A DNA stretch of 64,000 nt from Mesorhizobium sp. (GTDB taxonomy: Bacteria > Pseudomonadota > Alphaproteobacteria > Rhizobiales > Rhizobiaceae), in assembly GCF_004963255.1 (NCBI RefSeq), contig NZ_SUGA01000005.1:35134-99133 (forward strand), written 5' to 3'. The notes below the pieces were generated by a model. That model had not been told where the DNA came from, did no database searches, and was given only the letters and a program-made list of their open reading frames with translations. A program made the translations under genes and the position numbers. Below, piece by piece: positions 49,798 to 59,583 of this stretch; positions within the stretch are counted from its first letter, which is position 1; every line of letters begins with the position of its first letter.

Positions 49798-52686
49798 CTA
49801 AGCCTGGGTCAGCGGATACTGCTCCCTCAGCGTCTTCAGCACCTGGTCGCCGGGCATCGGCGCGCCGAACATGAAGCTCTGCACATATTCGCAGCCCATC
49901 TGGCGGAGTTCCAGCGCATCGCTTTCGTCCGAGATGCCTTCGGCCACGACCGACAGACCGAGCTCATGCGCCATGTTGACCATGGATTTGAGCAGCACGG
50001 CGCGCTTCGGTGTGGCGTCGTCAACAAAGCTCTTGTCGATCTTGATCGTGTCGAAGGGGAAGCGCGTCAGATAGGAGAGCGAGGAATAGCCGGTGCCAAA
50101 ATCATCGAGCGACAGTCCGATGCCGAGCTGCTTCAGCTTGGTCAGCACATGCGCGGTTTGCTCGGGATTGTCCATCACCAGGGATTCGGTGAGTTCGAGC
50201 CGGAAGCAGCGCGGCTTCAGATTGGCGCGTGCGATGACGGAGCGCACGTCGCTGACCAGGTCGCGGCGGATCAACTGGCGGCTCGACAGGTTGACCGACA
50301 CCGACAGCGGCGCGTCGCCGATCTGCTTCTGCCAGCCCGCGAGGTCCTCGGCCGCCTGCTGCATGGCGAACAGGCCGAGCTGCACGATCAGCCCGCAATT
50401 CTCCGCCACCGGGATGAAATCCCCCGGCGGGATCATGCCGCGGCGCGGGTGGTCCCACCGCAGCAGCGCCTCGAAGCCGGCGACGCTGCCGTCCTCCAGC
50501 CGCACGATCGGCTGGTAGGCAAGCGTGAACTCGCGCCGCTCGATGGCGCGGCGAAGGTCGGATTCGAACTGCAGGCGATCAGTGCCGACGGTGCGGAAGG
50601 CAGGCCGGAACGGCTCGATGCGATCGCCGCCGAAGCGCTTGGCCTGGTGCATGGCAAGCTCGGCGTCCTTGACCATGTCCTCGGCGGAAGTCTGCGCCGT
50701 CGTCCAGGTGATCAGGCCGATCGAGGCGGTGAGCACGATCTCGCGCTTGGCGAAGGTGATCGGGTTGTTGATCGCGTGCTTGATGGCGTCGGCCATGGCC
50801 GCGATGCGGGCAGGGTCCTGCTCGGAAAGCAGCATCAGCGCGAACTGGTCGCCGGCAAAGCGCGACAGAGAATCCTTCGGCTTCAACAGCCGGTGCAGCC
50901 GGCGCGCGACGGTGAGCAGAATCGTGTCGCCGGCGGAAATGCCAAGGCCGTCATTGACCTGCTTGAAGCGGTCGATGTCGATGATGAAGACCGTCGGGCG
51001 CACCTTGTCCTCGGTGCGGGCGATCGAGATGATCGCCTCCAGCCGGTTCATGAACAATTCGCGGTTCGGCAGGCCGGTGAGGTTGTCGTGCACGGCATCG
51101 TGCAGCAGCCTTTCCTCGGATTTCTTCTGCTCGGTGACATCGACCATGGTGCCGACGCAGCGGATCACCTCGCCGTCGGAGCCGATCACCGGGCGGGCGC
51201 GCAGCGAGAACCAGTGGTAGTGGCCGTCGGCGCCGCGCAGCCGGAAATTCTGCGCCACCTTGCCGCGGCGGTGCTCCAGCACCACGTCGAGCGTGGTGCG
51301 GAAGGTGTCGCGATCATCGGCATGCAGCACCGGGAGCCAGTTGCGGGCGGCGCCGCCAAGGCTGTTGGGCGCAAGGCCGAGCTGCAGGCTGATGTCCGGC
51401 TTGGTCACCACGCGGTCGCGCAGCACGTCCCAGTCCCAGACGATGTCGCCCGAGCCGGCGACGGCCAGCGCCTGCCGCTCGAGGTCGGAGAACAGGCCCT
51501 GATGCGCCCCGCTGCCGGCAAAGGCATGCTGCATGACGGTGAAGCCGATCAAGAGGATGATCAGGATCAGCCCGCCGCCCAGCGCCGGCTGCGCGATGTC
51601 GTTGTCCAGCATGCCGGTGATCGCCATCCACGACCCGCATAGCCAGAGCAGCACCATGACCCAACTCGGCACCAGCATGATGGCCCGGTCATAGCCGCGA
51701 ATGCCGAGGAAGATGATGAGGCCGAGGCCGGTGAGCGCGGTGGCGGCGAAGGAGATGCGGGCGATGCCGGCGGCGACCGCGGGATCGACGATGGCGACGC
51801 CCGCAATCAGAAGCAGGCCAAGGATCCAGACCAGCGCGCCGTAGCTGAAATGGCCATGCCACCGGTTGAGGTTGAGATAGGCGAACAGGAACACCACGAA
51901 GGTTCCGGCAAGCGCCACCTCCGTGCCGGCTCGCCATATCTGCTCGTTGCCGGGCGATATCTCGATGATCTTGTTGAGGAAGCCGAAGTCGACGCAGATA
52001 TAGGCCAGCACCGCCCAGGCGAGCGCCGCGGTCGCCGGAAACATCGAGGTTCCCTTGACCACGAACAGGATCGTCAGGAACAGCGCCAGAAGGCCCGAGA
52101 TGCCGATCACGATGCCGCGGAACAGCGTGTAGGAATTGACCGAGTCCTTGTAGGAATCCGGGTCCCAGAGATAGACCTGCGGCAGTTTCGGTGAGGCGAG
52201 CTCGGCGATGAAGGTCACCACCGTTCCAGGGTTCAGCGTCACGCGGAACACGTCGGCGTCGGGGCTTGTCTGGCGGTCGAGCGCGAAGCCCTCGCTGGGC
52301 GTGATCGCGGCGATGCGGGTCGAGCCGAGGTCGGGCCAGAAGATGCCGGAGTTCACCAGGCGGAAATGCGGCGCGACGATCAGGCGGTCGAGCTGCTGGT
52401 CGGTGGTGTTGGCCAGCGCGAAGACGGCCCAGTCGCCGCTCGAACGGGCGTCATTGGCCTCCACCTCGATGCGCCGCACGATGCCGTCGGGGCCTGGCGC
52501 GGTCGAGACCTGGAAGTTCTCGCCCTGGTTCCGGTAGATTTGCACGGCGCCGGAAAGGTCCAGCGCCTTGTCGTCGCGCGCGATCTTGATGGGCTCGACG
52601 GCGAAAGCCGGCATGGCCGCAAAAAACGTGACGACGACCGCCAGAATAAGGGCGAACAGCGACGCTAATCGCGAAAAATTCGTCAC
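49798..52686 (-). CDS. Membrane GGDEF/EAL c-di-GMP protein with 7TM sensor and PAS domain
   Basis: 962 residues. A signal peptide (about 1-29) precedes a periplasmic beta domain (about 30-185), then seven membrane helices (about 188-395) of the 7TMR-DISM type and a PAS domain (about 410-530, with ARPVIGSDGEVIRCVGTMVD). The GGDEF domain (about 545-705) has AGDQF (611-615) in place of GGDEF, so cyclase activity is doubtful. The EAL domain (about 720-955) is intact: FEALLRW (E739), NLSSRQL, LELTES, LDDFGTGYSS, IKIDKSFV and VAEGIS. A phosphodiesterase controlled by the sensor is therefore likely. Confidence 0.93.
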   Translation of the reverse strand: MTNFSRLASLFALILAVVVTFFAAMPAFAVEPIKIARDDKALDLSGAVQIYRNQGENFQVSTAPGPDGIVRRIEVEANDARSSGDWAVFALANTTDQQLDRLIVAPHFRLVNSGIFWPDLGSTRIAAITPSEGFALDRQTSPDADVFRVTLNPGTVVTFIAELASPKLPQVYLWDPDSYKDSVNSYTLFRGIVIGISGLLALFLTILFVVKGTSMFPATAALAWAVLAYICVDFGFLNKIIEISPGNEQIWRAGTEVALAGTFVVFLFAYLNLNRWHGHFSYGALVWILGLLLIAGVAIVDPAVAAGIARISFAATALTGLGLIIFLGIRGYDRAIMLVPSWVMVLLWLCGSWMAITGMLDNDIAQPALGGGLILIILLIGFTVMQHAFAGSGAHQGLFSDLERQALAVAGSGDIVWDWDVLRDRVVTKPDISLQLGLAPNSLGGAARNWLPVLHADDRDTFRTTLDVVLEHRRGKVAQNFRLRGADGHYHWFSLRARPVIGSDGEVIRCVGTMVDVTEQKKSEERLLHDAVHDNLTGLPNRELFMNRLEAIISIARTEDKVRPTVFIIDIDRFKQVNDGLGISAGDTILLTVARRLHRLLKPKDSLSRFAGDQFALMLLSEQDPARIAAMADAIKHAINNPITFAKREIVLTASIGLITWTTAQTSAEDMVKDAELAMHQAKRFGGDRIEPFRPAFRTVGTDRLQFESDLRRAIERREFTLAYQPIVRLEDGSVAGFEALLRWDHPRRGMIPPGDFIPVAENCGLIVQLGLFAMQQAAEDLAGWQKQIGDAPLSVSVNLSSRQLIRRDLVSDVRSVIARANLKPRCFRLELTESLVMDNPEQTAHVLTKLKQLGIGLSLDDFGTGYSSLSYLTRFPFDTIKIDKSFVDDATPKRAVLLKSMVNMAHELGLSVVAEGISDESDALELRQMGCEYVQSFMFGAPMPGDQVLKTLREQYPLTQA

Positions 52687-52688
52687 AT

Positions 52689-53285
52689 TCAGCCCTTCGT
52701 TCCATCACCCGGCGGGTCGTCCGCGATCCGGGCGTAGAGGTAGTGATCCTGCCAGATGCCGTTGATCCTGAGATAGGATCGGAGAAGTCCTTCGCGCCGG
52801 AATCCGGCTTTTTCAAGCACGCGGATCGACCGGGCGTTTTCGGGAATACAGGCAGCCTCGATCCGGTGCAACCTCAGCGTATCGAAGGCGAAGCGCGACA
52901 CCAGCTTGACCGCCTCGGTCATCAGGCCGCGGCTGCCGAAGCGTTCGCCGATCCAGTAGCCGATATGGCCGCTCTGCGCGACACCGTGGCGGATGTTGCC
53001 CAGCGTGATGCCGCCGGCAAGCTTGCCGCTCGATTTCTCGAAGATGAAGAAGGCGATGGCCGTGCCCTGCGCGTAATCCTCGCGGTAGCGGCTGATGCGC
53101 AGCCGCCAGGCGGTGCGGTCGAGCTCGTCGGGTTGCCAGCGCGGCTCCCAGGGCTCGAGGAAGGCGCGGCTTTCGCCGCGCACCGTCGACCATTCGCGAT
53201 AGTCGTTGGTCAGCGGCACGCGCAGCATGACCTTTTCGCCCTTCAGCGCCGGCAGGTCGCGGCGAAAGAAAGGGAGCGCGAACAC
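52689..53285 (-). CDS. GNAT family N-acetyltransferase (RimJ/RimL-like)
   Basis: 198 residues from a GTG at 53285, just after the M16 gene stop; the upstream continuation overlaps that gene and is rejected. The RimJ fold is evident: ALKGEKVMLRVPLTNDYREW, AFFIFEKSSGKLAGGITLGN, the acetyl-CoA strand GHIGYWIGERFGSRGLMTEA and the C-terminal RIEAACIPENARSIRVLEKAGFR (here split as IEAACIPENARSIRVLEK). It could acetylate an N-terminus or a small amine. It is the last gene of a thrC-M16-GNAT unit with the order conserved in rhizobia. Confidence 0.9.
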   Translation of the reverse strand: MFALPFFRRDLPALKGEKVMLRVPLTNDYREWSTVRGESRAFLEPWEPRWQPDELDRTAWRLRISRYREDYAQGTAIAFFIFEKSSGKLAGGITLGNIRHGVAQSGHIGYWIGERFGSRGLMTEAVKLVSRFAFDTLRLHRIEAACIPENARSIRVLEKAGFRREGLLRSYLRINGIWQDHYLYARIADDPPGDGTKG

Positions 53286-53301
53286 GACTCTGGAACGGAG
53301 G

Positions 53302-54594
53302 CTAGACGGCGAGCCGGCGGGCCGTCGTCTGCGGACCCGCAAGCGATTCGAGGATCGCCTCATAGGGCGCAAGCGTGCCCACGGGGCCGACCGCGGTCAG
53401 CGTCGGCTTGGTCGAGAACAGCCGCGAGGAGAGATCGGTCAGCCGCTCGACGGTCAGCGCCGAAAGGCGCTCCATCAATTCCTCCTTGGCGATCGGCCGG
53501 CCGAACAGGAGCAACTGCCTGGCGATCTGAGATGCGCGGCTGGCCGGGCTTTCGGCCGACATGATGAGGCCGGCGCGATATTGCGCGCGCGCCCGGTCGA
53601 GCTCTTCCTGCTGGATGCTCTGGCCGGCCTTCTGCAATTCGTCGATGATCACCGGCACCAGCTTGGCGATGTCGCTCTGCCCGGTCGCGGCATGCACGCC
53701 GAAGATGCCGGTGTCGGAAAAACCCCAGTGGAAGGCATAGACCGAGTAGCAGAGGCCGCGCTTCTCGCGCACTTCCTGGAACAGCCTGGACGACATGCCG
53801 CCGCCCAGGATCATCGACAGCACCTGCGAGGCGTAGAAATCGCGCACATGGTAGGCGCGGCCCTCGAAGCCGAGCACGATCTGCGCATCCATCAGGTCGC
53901 GGTCCTCGCGGAAGTCGCCGCCGACATATTGCGCGTATTGCGGGATATTGCCCGCCGCCTTGGCGCGGAAGCCGCCGAGTTTCTTCTCGACCTCGCGCAC
54001 GAAATTGTCGTGCTTGATGTCGCCGGCCGCCACGAGGACCATGCGCTCGGCGTCGTATTGCCGCTCGATGAAGTCGTGCAGCTGTCCCGAAGTGAAGGAT
54101 TTGACCGTCTCCGGCGTGCCCAGGATCGAGCGGCCGATGGTCTGATGCCGGAAGGCGGTTTCGGTGAAGCGGTCGAAGACGATGTCGTCGGGCGTGTCGT
54201 GCGCGGCGCCGATCTCCTGCAGGATCACATGCTGCTCGCGCTCCAGCTCGTCGGGATCGAATTCGGATTCCTGCAGGATGTCGGCCAGGATATCGACCGC
54301 CAGCGGCACGTCGTCGGAAAGCACCCTGGCATAGTAGGAGGTCGTCTCGACGCTGGTGGCGGCGTTGATCTCGCCGCCGACATTCTCGATTTCCGAGGCG
54401 ATCTCGAAGGCGCTGCGGCGCTTCGTGCCCTTGAACGCCATGTGCTCGAGCAGATGGGCCATGCCATGCTCTTCGTCGCGCTCGTTGCGGGCGCCGGACT
54501 TCACCCAGGCCCCTAGGGCAACCGATTCGATGCTTGGAAGGGTTTCGGTGGCGACTGTCAGGCCGTTCGACAGACGGCTTACCTCAACACCCAT
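53302..54594 (-). CDS. M16 family zinc metallopeptidase (processing-peptidase-like)
   Basis: 430 residues from the ATG at 54594 (GGGAG site about 10 bp upstream). The inverted zinc motif is H47-x2-E50-H51 in MAHLLEHMAFKGT, with the third ligand Glu about 75 residues later in VGGEINAATSVETTSYYARV. The second, inactive half carries the conserved GLCYSVYAFHW and related strands. Members resemble mitochondrial processing peptidase; substrate unknown. It starts 14 bp after the thrC stop, so the two are cotranscribed. Confidence 0.93.
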   Translation of the reverse strand: MGVEVSRLSNGLTVATETLPSIESVALGAWVKSGARNERDEEHGMAHLLEHMAFKGTKRRSAFEIASEIENVGGEINAATSVETTSYYARVLSDDVPLAVDILADILQESEFDPDELEREQHVILQEIGAAHDTPDDIVFDRFTETAFRHQTIGRSILGTPETVKSFTSGQLHDFIERQYDAERMVLVAAGDIKHDNFVREVEKKLGGFRAKAAGNIPQYAQYVGGDFREDRDLMDAQIVLGFEGRAYHVRDFYASQVLSMILGGGMSSRLFQEVREKRGLCYSVYAFHWGFSDTGIFGVHAATGQSDIAKLVPVIIDELQKAGQSIQQEELDRARAQYRAGLIMSAESPASRASQIARQLLLFGRPIAKEELMERLSALTVERLTDLSSRLFSTKPTLTAVGPVGTLAPYEAILESLAGPQTTARRLAV

Positions 54595-54608
54595 ATGGCA
54601 AGTACTCC

Positions 54609-56006
54609 CTAACGCGCCGCCCGCGAGTGGCGGTTCACGTAATCTTCCACCATTTTCAAGTCGGATGGAAGTATCGTGTATTTTTCGTCGGCTGTCATCA
54701 AGCCGCCTAGCCATGCGGGCAGGGCAGGGGTGACGCCGCTCGCTGCCTCGACCGCGGCCGGGAATTTCGCTGGATGCGCGGTGCCGAGCACCAGCATGGG
54801 CACCGGACCGGAAGCGTGGGAAGCGGCGACATGAACGGCGGCGGCCGTGTGCGGATCGAGCAGGTAGTTGCTTTTCTCGAGCGTCGCGCGGATGGTGGCC
54901 GCGACCTCGTCCACCGTGGCACGGTCGGCGTCGAACTCGGCGCGGATGCGCTTAAGTTCGCCTTCCTCGATGGTGAAGGCGCCCGACTGCTTCAGCCCGT
55001 TCATGTAGCGGCGCACCGTTTCGGCGTCGCGGCCAGCCGCCTCGAACAGCAGCCGCTCGAAATTCGACGACACCTGGATGTCCATCGACGGGGAGGTCGT
55101 GGCGAACACGCCCCTGGTGCGGTATTCGCCGCTCGCCAATGTGCGCGCCAGGATGTCGTTGTCGTTGGTGGCGATGATCAGCCGCTCGATCGGCAGGCCC
55201 ATGCGCTTGGCGGCATAACCGGCGAAGATGTCGCCGAAATTGCCGGTCGGCACGGTGAAGGAAACCGGCCGGTCCGGCGCGCCGAGCGACAGAGCGGACG
55301 AGAAATAATAGACGATCTGAGCCATGATGCGGGCCCAGTTGATCGAATTGACGCCCGACAGCGACACCCTGTCGCGGAAAGCGTGGTCGTTGAACATATC
55401 CTTCACCAGGCCCTGGCAGTCGTCGAAATTGCCTTCGACCGACAGCGCGTGGACGTTTGCCGCGCTCGACGTCGTCATCTGGCGCTGCTGCACCGGCGAG
55501 ACCTTGCCGTGCGGGAAAAGGATGAAGATGTCGGTGCGGTCGCGGCCGGCGAAGGCGTCGATCGCAGCGCCCCCGGTGTCGCCGGAGGTGGCGCCGACGA
55601 TCGTCGCGTGCTGTCCGCGTTCGGCGAGCACATGGTCCATCAGCCGCGCCAGCAACTGCATCGCCACGTCCTTGAAGGCCAGCGTCGGGCCGTGGAACAG
55701 CTCGAGGATGAAGGTATTCTTGCCGGTCTGCACCAGCGGGCAGACGGCCTCATGCCGGAACGTGGCGTAGGCCTCGCGCACCAGCCGCTCGAAGACGGGC
55801 GCCGCGATCTCGCCGCCGAGGAATGGCGTCAAGACGCGGATGGCAAGGTCGGGATAGGCAAGCCCGCGCATGGCGCGGATGTCGGCGGCCGAAAACCGCG
55901 GCCATTCGCTGGGCACGTAAAGCCCGCCGTCGCGCGCCAGGCCGGCCAGCACCGCGTCCGAAAATCCAAGCGCGGGAGCATCGCCGCGGGTACTCACATA
56001 TTGCAT
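54609..56006 (-). CDS. thrC: Threonine synthase
   Basis: 465 residues from the ATG at 56006 (MQYVSTRGDAPALGF). ThrC uses PLP to convert O-phosphohomoserine to threonine; the kinase thrB is at 45421. The PLP lysine is K112 in HGPTLAFKDVAMQLL. VGATSGDTGGAAIDAF is the phosphate-binding loop, and VPTGNFGDIFAGYAA lies in the long-type insertion. Length and the N-terminal domain (YVSTRGD start) match the long bacterial/yeast-like threonine synthases. It heads the unit with the M16 peptidase and GNAT gene. Confidence 0.95.
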   Translation of the reverse strand: MQYVSTRGDAPALGFSDAVLAGLARDGGLYVPSEWPRFSAADIRAMRGLAYPDLAIRVLTPFLGGEIAAPVFERLVREAYATFRHEAVCPLVQTGKNTFILELFHGPTLAFKDVAMQLLARLMDHVLAERGQHATIVGATSGDTGGAAIDAFAGRDRTDIFILFPHGKVSPVQQRQMTTSSAANVHALSVEGNFDDCQGLVKDMFNDHAFRDRVSLSGVNSINWARIMAQIVYYFSSALSLGAPDRPVSFTVPTGNFGDIFAGYAAKRMGLPIERLIIATNDNDILARTLASGEYRTRGVFATTSPSMDIQVSSNFERLLFEAAGRDAETVRRYMNGLKQSGAFTIEEGELKRIRAEFDADRATVDEVAATIRATLEKSNYLLDPHTAAAVHVAASHASGPVPMLVLGTAHPAKFPAAVEAASGVTPALPAWLGGLMTADEKYTILPSDLKMVEDYVNRHSRAAR

Positions 56007-56134
56007 CGTAAAAAGCCCATTGCTGCCGGTCGCGTCATCCACGGCAATTGGTTAATTTTCCGAGCCGGCTCAGTCGCATTTTTGCCGCGCCGTTGCTATA
56101 CGTCACCGGCATTGTGAGAGGGAAGTGCAGTTTC

Positions 56135-56872
56135 ATGGCGTTTTTTTCGGTCAACCGTCGCTTTGTCGCGGGTCTGGCGTTCACCGGCTTTATGCTTGCC
56201 GCCGCCGGCTGCCAATCGAGCGACAATGGCATATTGAACCTTGGCATCGGCAAGAAACCCGATCCGACAGCTCCGATACCGCCGCAGGACCCCAAGATAC
56301 TCGCCAGTCAGCTGCAGGCCTATTGCCCGAAAGTGACGCTGCGCGACGGGACAGCCTTCTTCAACACCTATGCCAAGGGCGCGACGGCGAAGCCGAAGAA
56401 AAAGAAGGCTGACGCTGAGGCTGAGGCGGCCGCCGCCGCTGCGGCCCAGACCGGTCCCAACGGCCAGCCGGTCGATCCCGCTCACGATCCGTCCAAGATC
56501 ATCTACCAGGCCTCGATCTCGGACATGACGCGCGACTGCACCCATGCCAACGGCCAGCTGTCGATGAAGATCGCGGTCGCGGGCAAGGTCGTGCCGGGTC
56601 CGATGTTCGCGCCCGGAACCGTCACGATGCCGATCCGCATCGCGGTCCAGCATGGCGACGAGGTGCTTTATTCGCAGCTTCACCAGTACCAGGTGCAGGT
56701 CACCGATCCGTCTGCCGCAACCCAGTTCGTCTTCACCGATACCAATGTCGTGGTGCCGGAGCCTTCCGCAAAGGATTACCAGGCCTATGCCGGCTTTGAC
56801 GAGAACACGCCGGTGCCGGCCACCGACAAGGCGAAGGGCAAGAGGAAGAAGCGCGCTCCGGTGACGAATTAG
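56135..56872 (+). CDS. Lipoprotein with Lys/Ala-rich linker, function unknown
   Basis: 245 residues from the ATG at 56135 (GAGAGGGAAG site). The lipobox LAAAGC puts Cys at about 25 as first mature residue. A short Pro-rich stretch (KKPDPTAPIPPQDPK) follows, then LQAYCPKVTLRDGTAFFNTY, a linker rich in Lys and Ala (about 88-107) and a C-terminal beta domain (IIYQASISDMTRDCTHANGQ to the end). No named family was recognised, though similar lipoproteins are common in rhizobia. It is divergent from thrC. Confidence 0.78.
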   Translation: MAFFSVNRRFVAGLAFTGFMLAAAGCQSSDNGILNLGIGKKPDPTAPIPPQDPKILASQLQAYCPKVTLRDGTAFFNTYAKGATAKPKKKKADAEAEAAAAAAAQTGPNGQPVDPAHDPSKIIYQASISDMTRDCTHANGQLSMKIAVAGKVVPGPMFAPGTVTMPIRIAVQHGDEVLYSQLHQYQVQVTDPSAATQFVFTDTNVVVPEPSAKDYQAYAGFDENTPVPATDKAKGKRKKRAPVTN

Positions 56873-56908
56873 TCGGTCTGAACAGGCGTGGACTGTTCGG
56901 AACGACGG

Positions 56909-57598
56909 CTAGGCGTCTTCCGACCACTCCGAGAGCGCGGCGAGCGTACCGCTCAGCTCCGCCCAGCGCCGGATGACCGTCTCGGCGCCGGCCTCGGTCA
57001 GCGCATCGGCATGGCCCGGATAGCTGTGCCCGGCGCCGGTGAAGCCGATGACGCGCATGCCGGCCGCCCTGGCGCCGGCGATGCCGTGCACGGAATCCTC
57101 GATGACGAAGGTGTTCCTCGGGTTGGCGCCGAGCTTCTCTGCGGCGTAGAGGAACACGTCCGGCGCCGGCTTGGTCTTCTTGCTGGGGATATCCAGCCCC
57201 GAAAAAATACGGCCGGCGAAGAAAGGCAGCAGCCGCACCTTCTCCAGCATGAACTCGACCCGTTCGGTGCGTGAGTTGGAGCAGACGGCGCGCGGCGCGG
57301 TGACGGCGGCCACCGCCTCGCGGGCGCCGTCGATGATGCGCACGTCGTTGCGCAGCTTGCGGTCGACCAGCTCCTCGGCGCGGTCGATCAGCGAGGCCTG
57401 GAACGGAATGTGCGACTTCTCCTCGAGCCGCAGCATGATGTCCTTGAAGGTCAGCCCGGCATAGGTCTCGGAAATTTCCTCCGCCGAAATCTCGAATCCG
57501 GCAGATGTCAGAAGCTCGGCCTCGACGCGCGCGGCTATGATTTCGGAATCGACGAGCACGCCGTCGCAATCGAAAATGACAAGATCTGGCTGGGGCAT
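56909..57598 (-). CDS. HAD-superfamily phosphatase (beta-phosphoglucomutase/phosphatase-like)
   Basis: 229 residues. HAD motif I is DCDGVLVDSE (10-19), with both Asp. A cap domain follows (about 20-85), motif II is the Ser in VCSNSRTERV, motif III the Lys in SKKTKPAPDVFLYA, and motif IV IEDSVHGIAGARAAGM with the Asp pair. The family includes phosphoglycolate and sugar-phosphate phosphatases; the substrate cannot be told. It is divergent from ccrM over 173 bp. Confidence 0.88.
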   Translation of the reverse strand: MPQPDLVIFDCDGVLVDSEIIAARVEAELLTSAGFEISAEEISETYAGLTFKDIMLRLEEKSHIPFQASLIDRAEELVDRKLRNDVRIIDGAREAVAAVTAPRAVCSNSRTERVEFMLEKVRLLPFFAGRIFSGLDIPSKKTKPAPDVFLYAAEKLGANPRNTFVIEDSVHGIAGARAAGMRVIGFTGAGHSYPGHADALTEAGAETVIRRWAELSGTLAALSEWSEDA

Positions 57599-57723
57599 GG
57601 CAATCCGGGTCGTTGGGGGAGGAGCCTGACTGGCTTAAGCGGCGCGGCATACACCAACGGGCCGGCCGGCGCAAACCGCTGAGGGTCAGGCGCCGGGCCT
57701 TCACCGAATGTTTACGCTGATCG

Positions 57724-57748
57724 GTAACCATAACAGCCAGTAAACCGT
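57724..57748 (+). promoter_or_regulatory. Possible CtrA-like half-sites before ccrM
   Basis: GTAACCAT (57724-57731) and TAAACCGT (57741-57748) are each one or two bases from the TTAACCAT half-site, spaced 17 bp apart and 24 bp or more before the ccrM ATG. In alphaproteobacteria, ccrM is transcribed late in the cell cycle from a CtrA-dependent promoter. Here both sites are imperfect, so CtrA control is a suggestion only. Confidence 0.3.
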
Positions 57749-57750
57749 AA

Positions 57751-58905
<1,155 letters not shown>

Positions 58906-58941
58906 GCCGCCAGGCTCGCCCTTGATTCGACGCTTAAACAG

Positions 58942-58956
58942 ATCGCTGCAAGCGAT
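58942..58956. terminator. Weak bidirectional hairpin between ccrM and the convergent HAD gene
   Basis: ATCGCT (58942-58947) and AGCGAT (58951-58956) form a 6-bp stem with a GCA loop in the 56-bp gap between two convergent genes. GATTC (a GANTC site) occurs at 58924-58928 and 58954-58958. A terminator role is plausible from position; the stem is weak. Confidence 0.3.
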
Positions 58957-58961
58957 TCAGT

Positions 58962-59573
58962 TCAGGCCCTAATCCCAAGCCGTCCAAGATCCGCTTTAAG
59001 CGTCCCGGCGTCGGTGAACAGCACCGCCTGCCAGCCGGCGGCCTTGGCGCCGTCGACATTCTTCTGGCTGTCGTCGATGAACAGCGAGGCCGCCGGATCG
59101 AGCCCGAACGACGCGACGTGATGGTCGTAGATGGCGCGGTCCGGCTTGATCAGGCCGATGTCGCCGGAGACGGTGACGCCGCGCGGCTTTTCCAGGAACG
59201 GAAAACGGGCGCGGGCCTCGCGAAACGTGTCCGAGGCCCAGTTGGTGAGCAGCGTGACGTCGCGGCCGTCCTCGATCAGGCCTTCCAGCAACGCGACGCT
59301 GTCTTCATAGGCGTGCGGCGCCATCTCGTGCCAGTAGCGGCGGAAATTGCGGATGTTCTCGGCATGGCCGGGATGCTCGGCGATCAGCAGCGCTTCGGCT
59401 TCTTCCCAGGTCCGGCCGCGATCCTGCTCGAGATTCCAGGCGCTGGTGCAGACATTGTCGAAGAACCATTTCCGCTCCCCGGCATCGGGGATCAGCCGGC
59501 TGAACGGGATGTCGGGATCGTAGTGGACCAGCACCTTGCCGATGTCGAACACGATATGGCGGATTTCAGTCAT
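58962..59573 (-). CDS. HAD-family hydrolase (YihX-like)
   Basis: 203 residues. Motif I is FDIGKVLVHYD, with the second Asp replaced by Gly as in YihX-type glucose-1-phosphatases (FDLGNVIVD). The cap stretch runs about 20-95, motif II is LLTNWASD, motif III the Lys in SGDIGLIKPDRAIYD and motif IV the FIDDSQKNVDGAKAAGW pair. A small-molecule phosphatase is likely. It is followed on the same strand, 10 bp upstream, by mutY. Confidence 0.88.
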   Translation of the reverse strand: MTEIRHIVFDIGKVLVHYDPDIPFSRLIPDAGERKWFFDNVCTSAWNLEQDRGRTWEEAEALLIAEHPGHAENIRNFRRYWHEMAPHAYEDSVALLEGLIEDGRDVTLLTNWASDTFREARARFPFLEKPRGVTVSGDIGLIKPDRAIYDHHVASFGLDPAASLFIDDSQKNVDGAKAAGWQAVLFTDAGTLKADLGRLGIRA

Positions 59574-59583
59574 TGCGGGCCTT

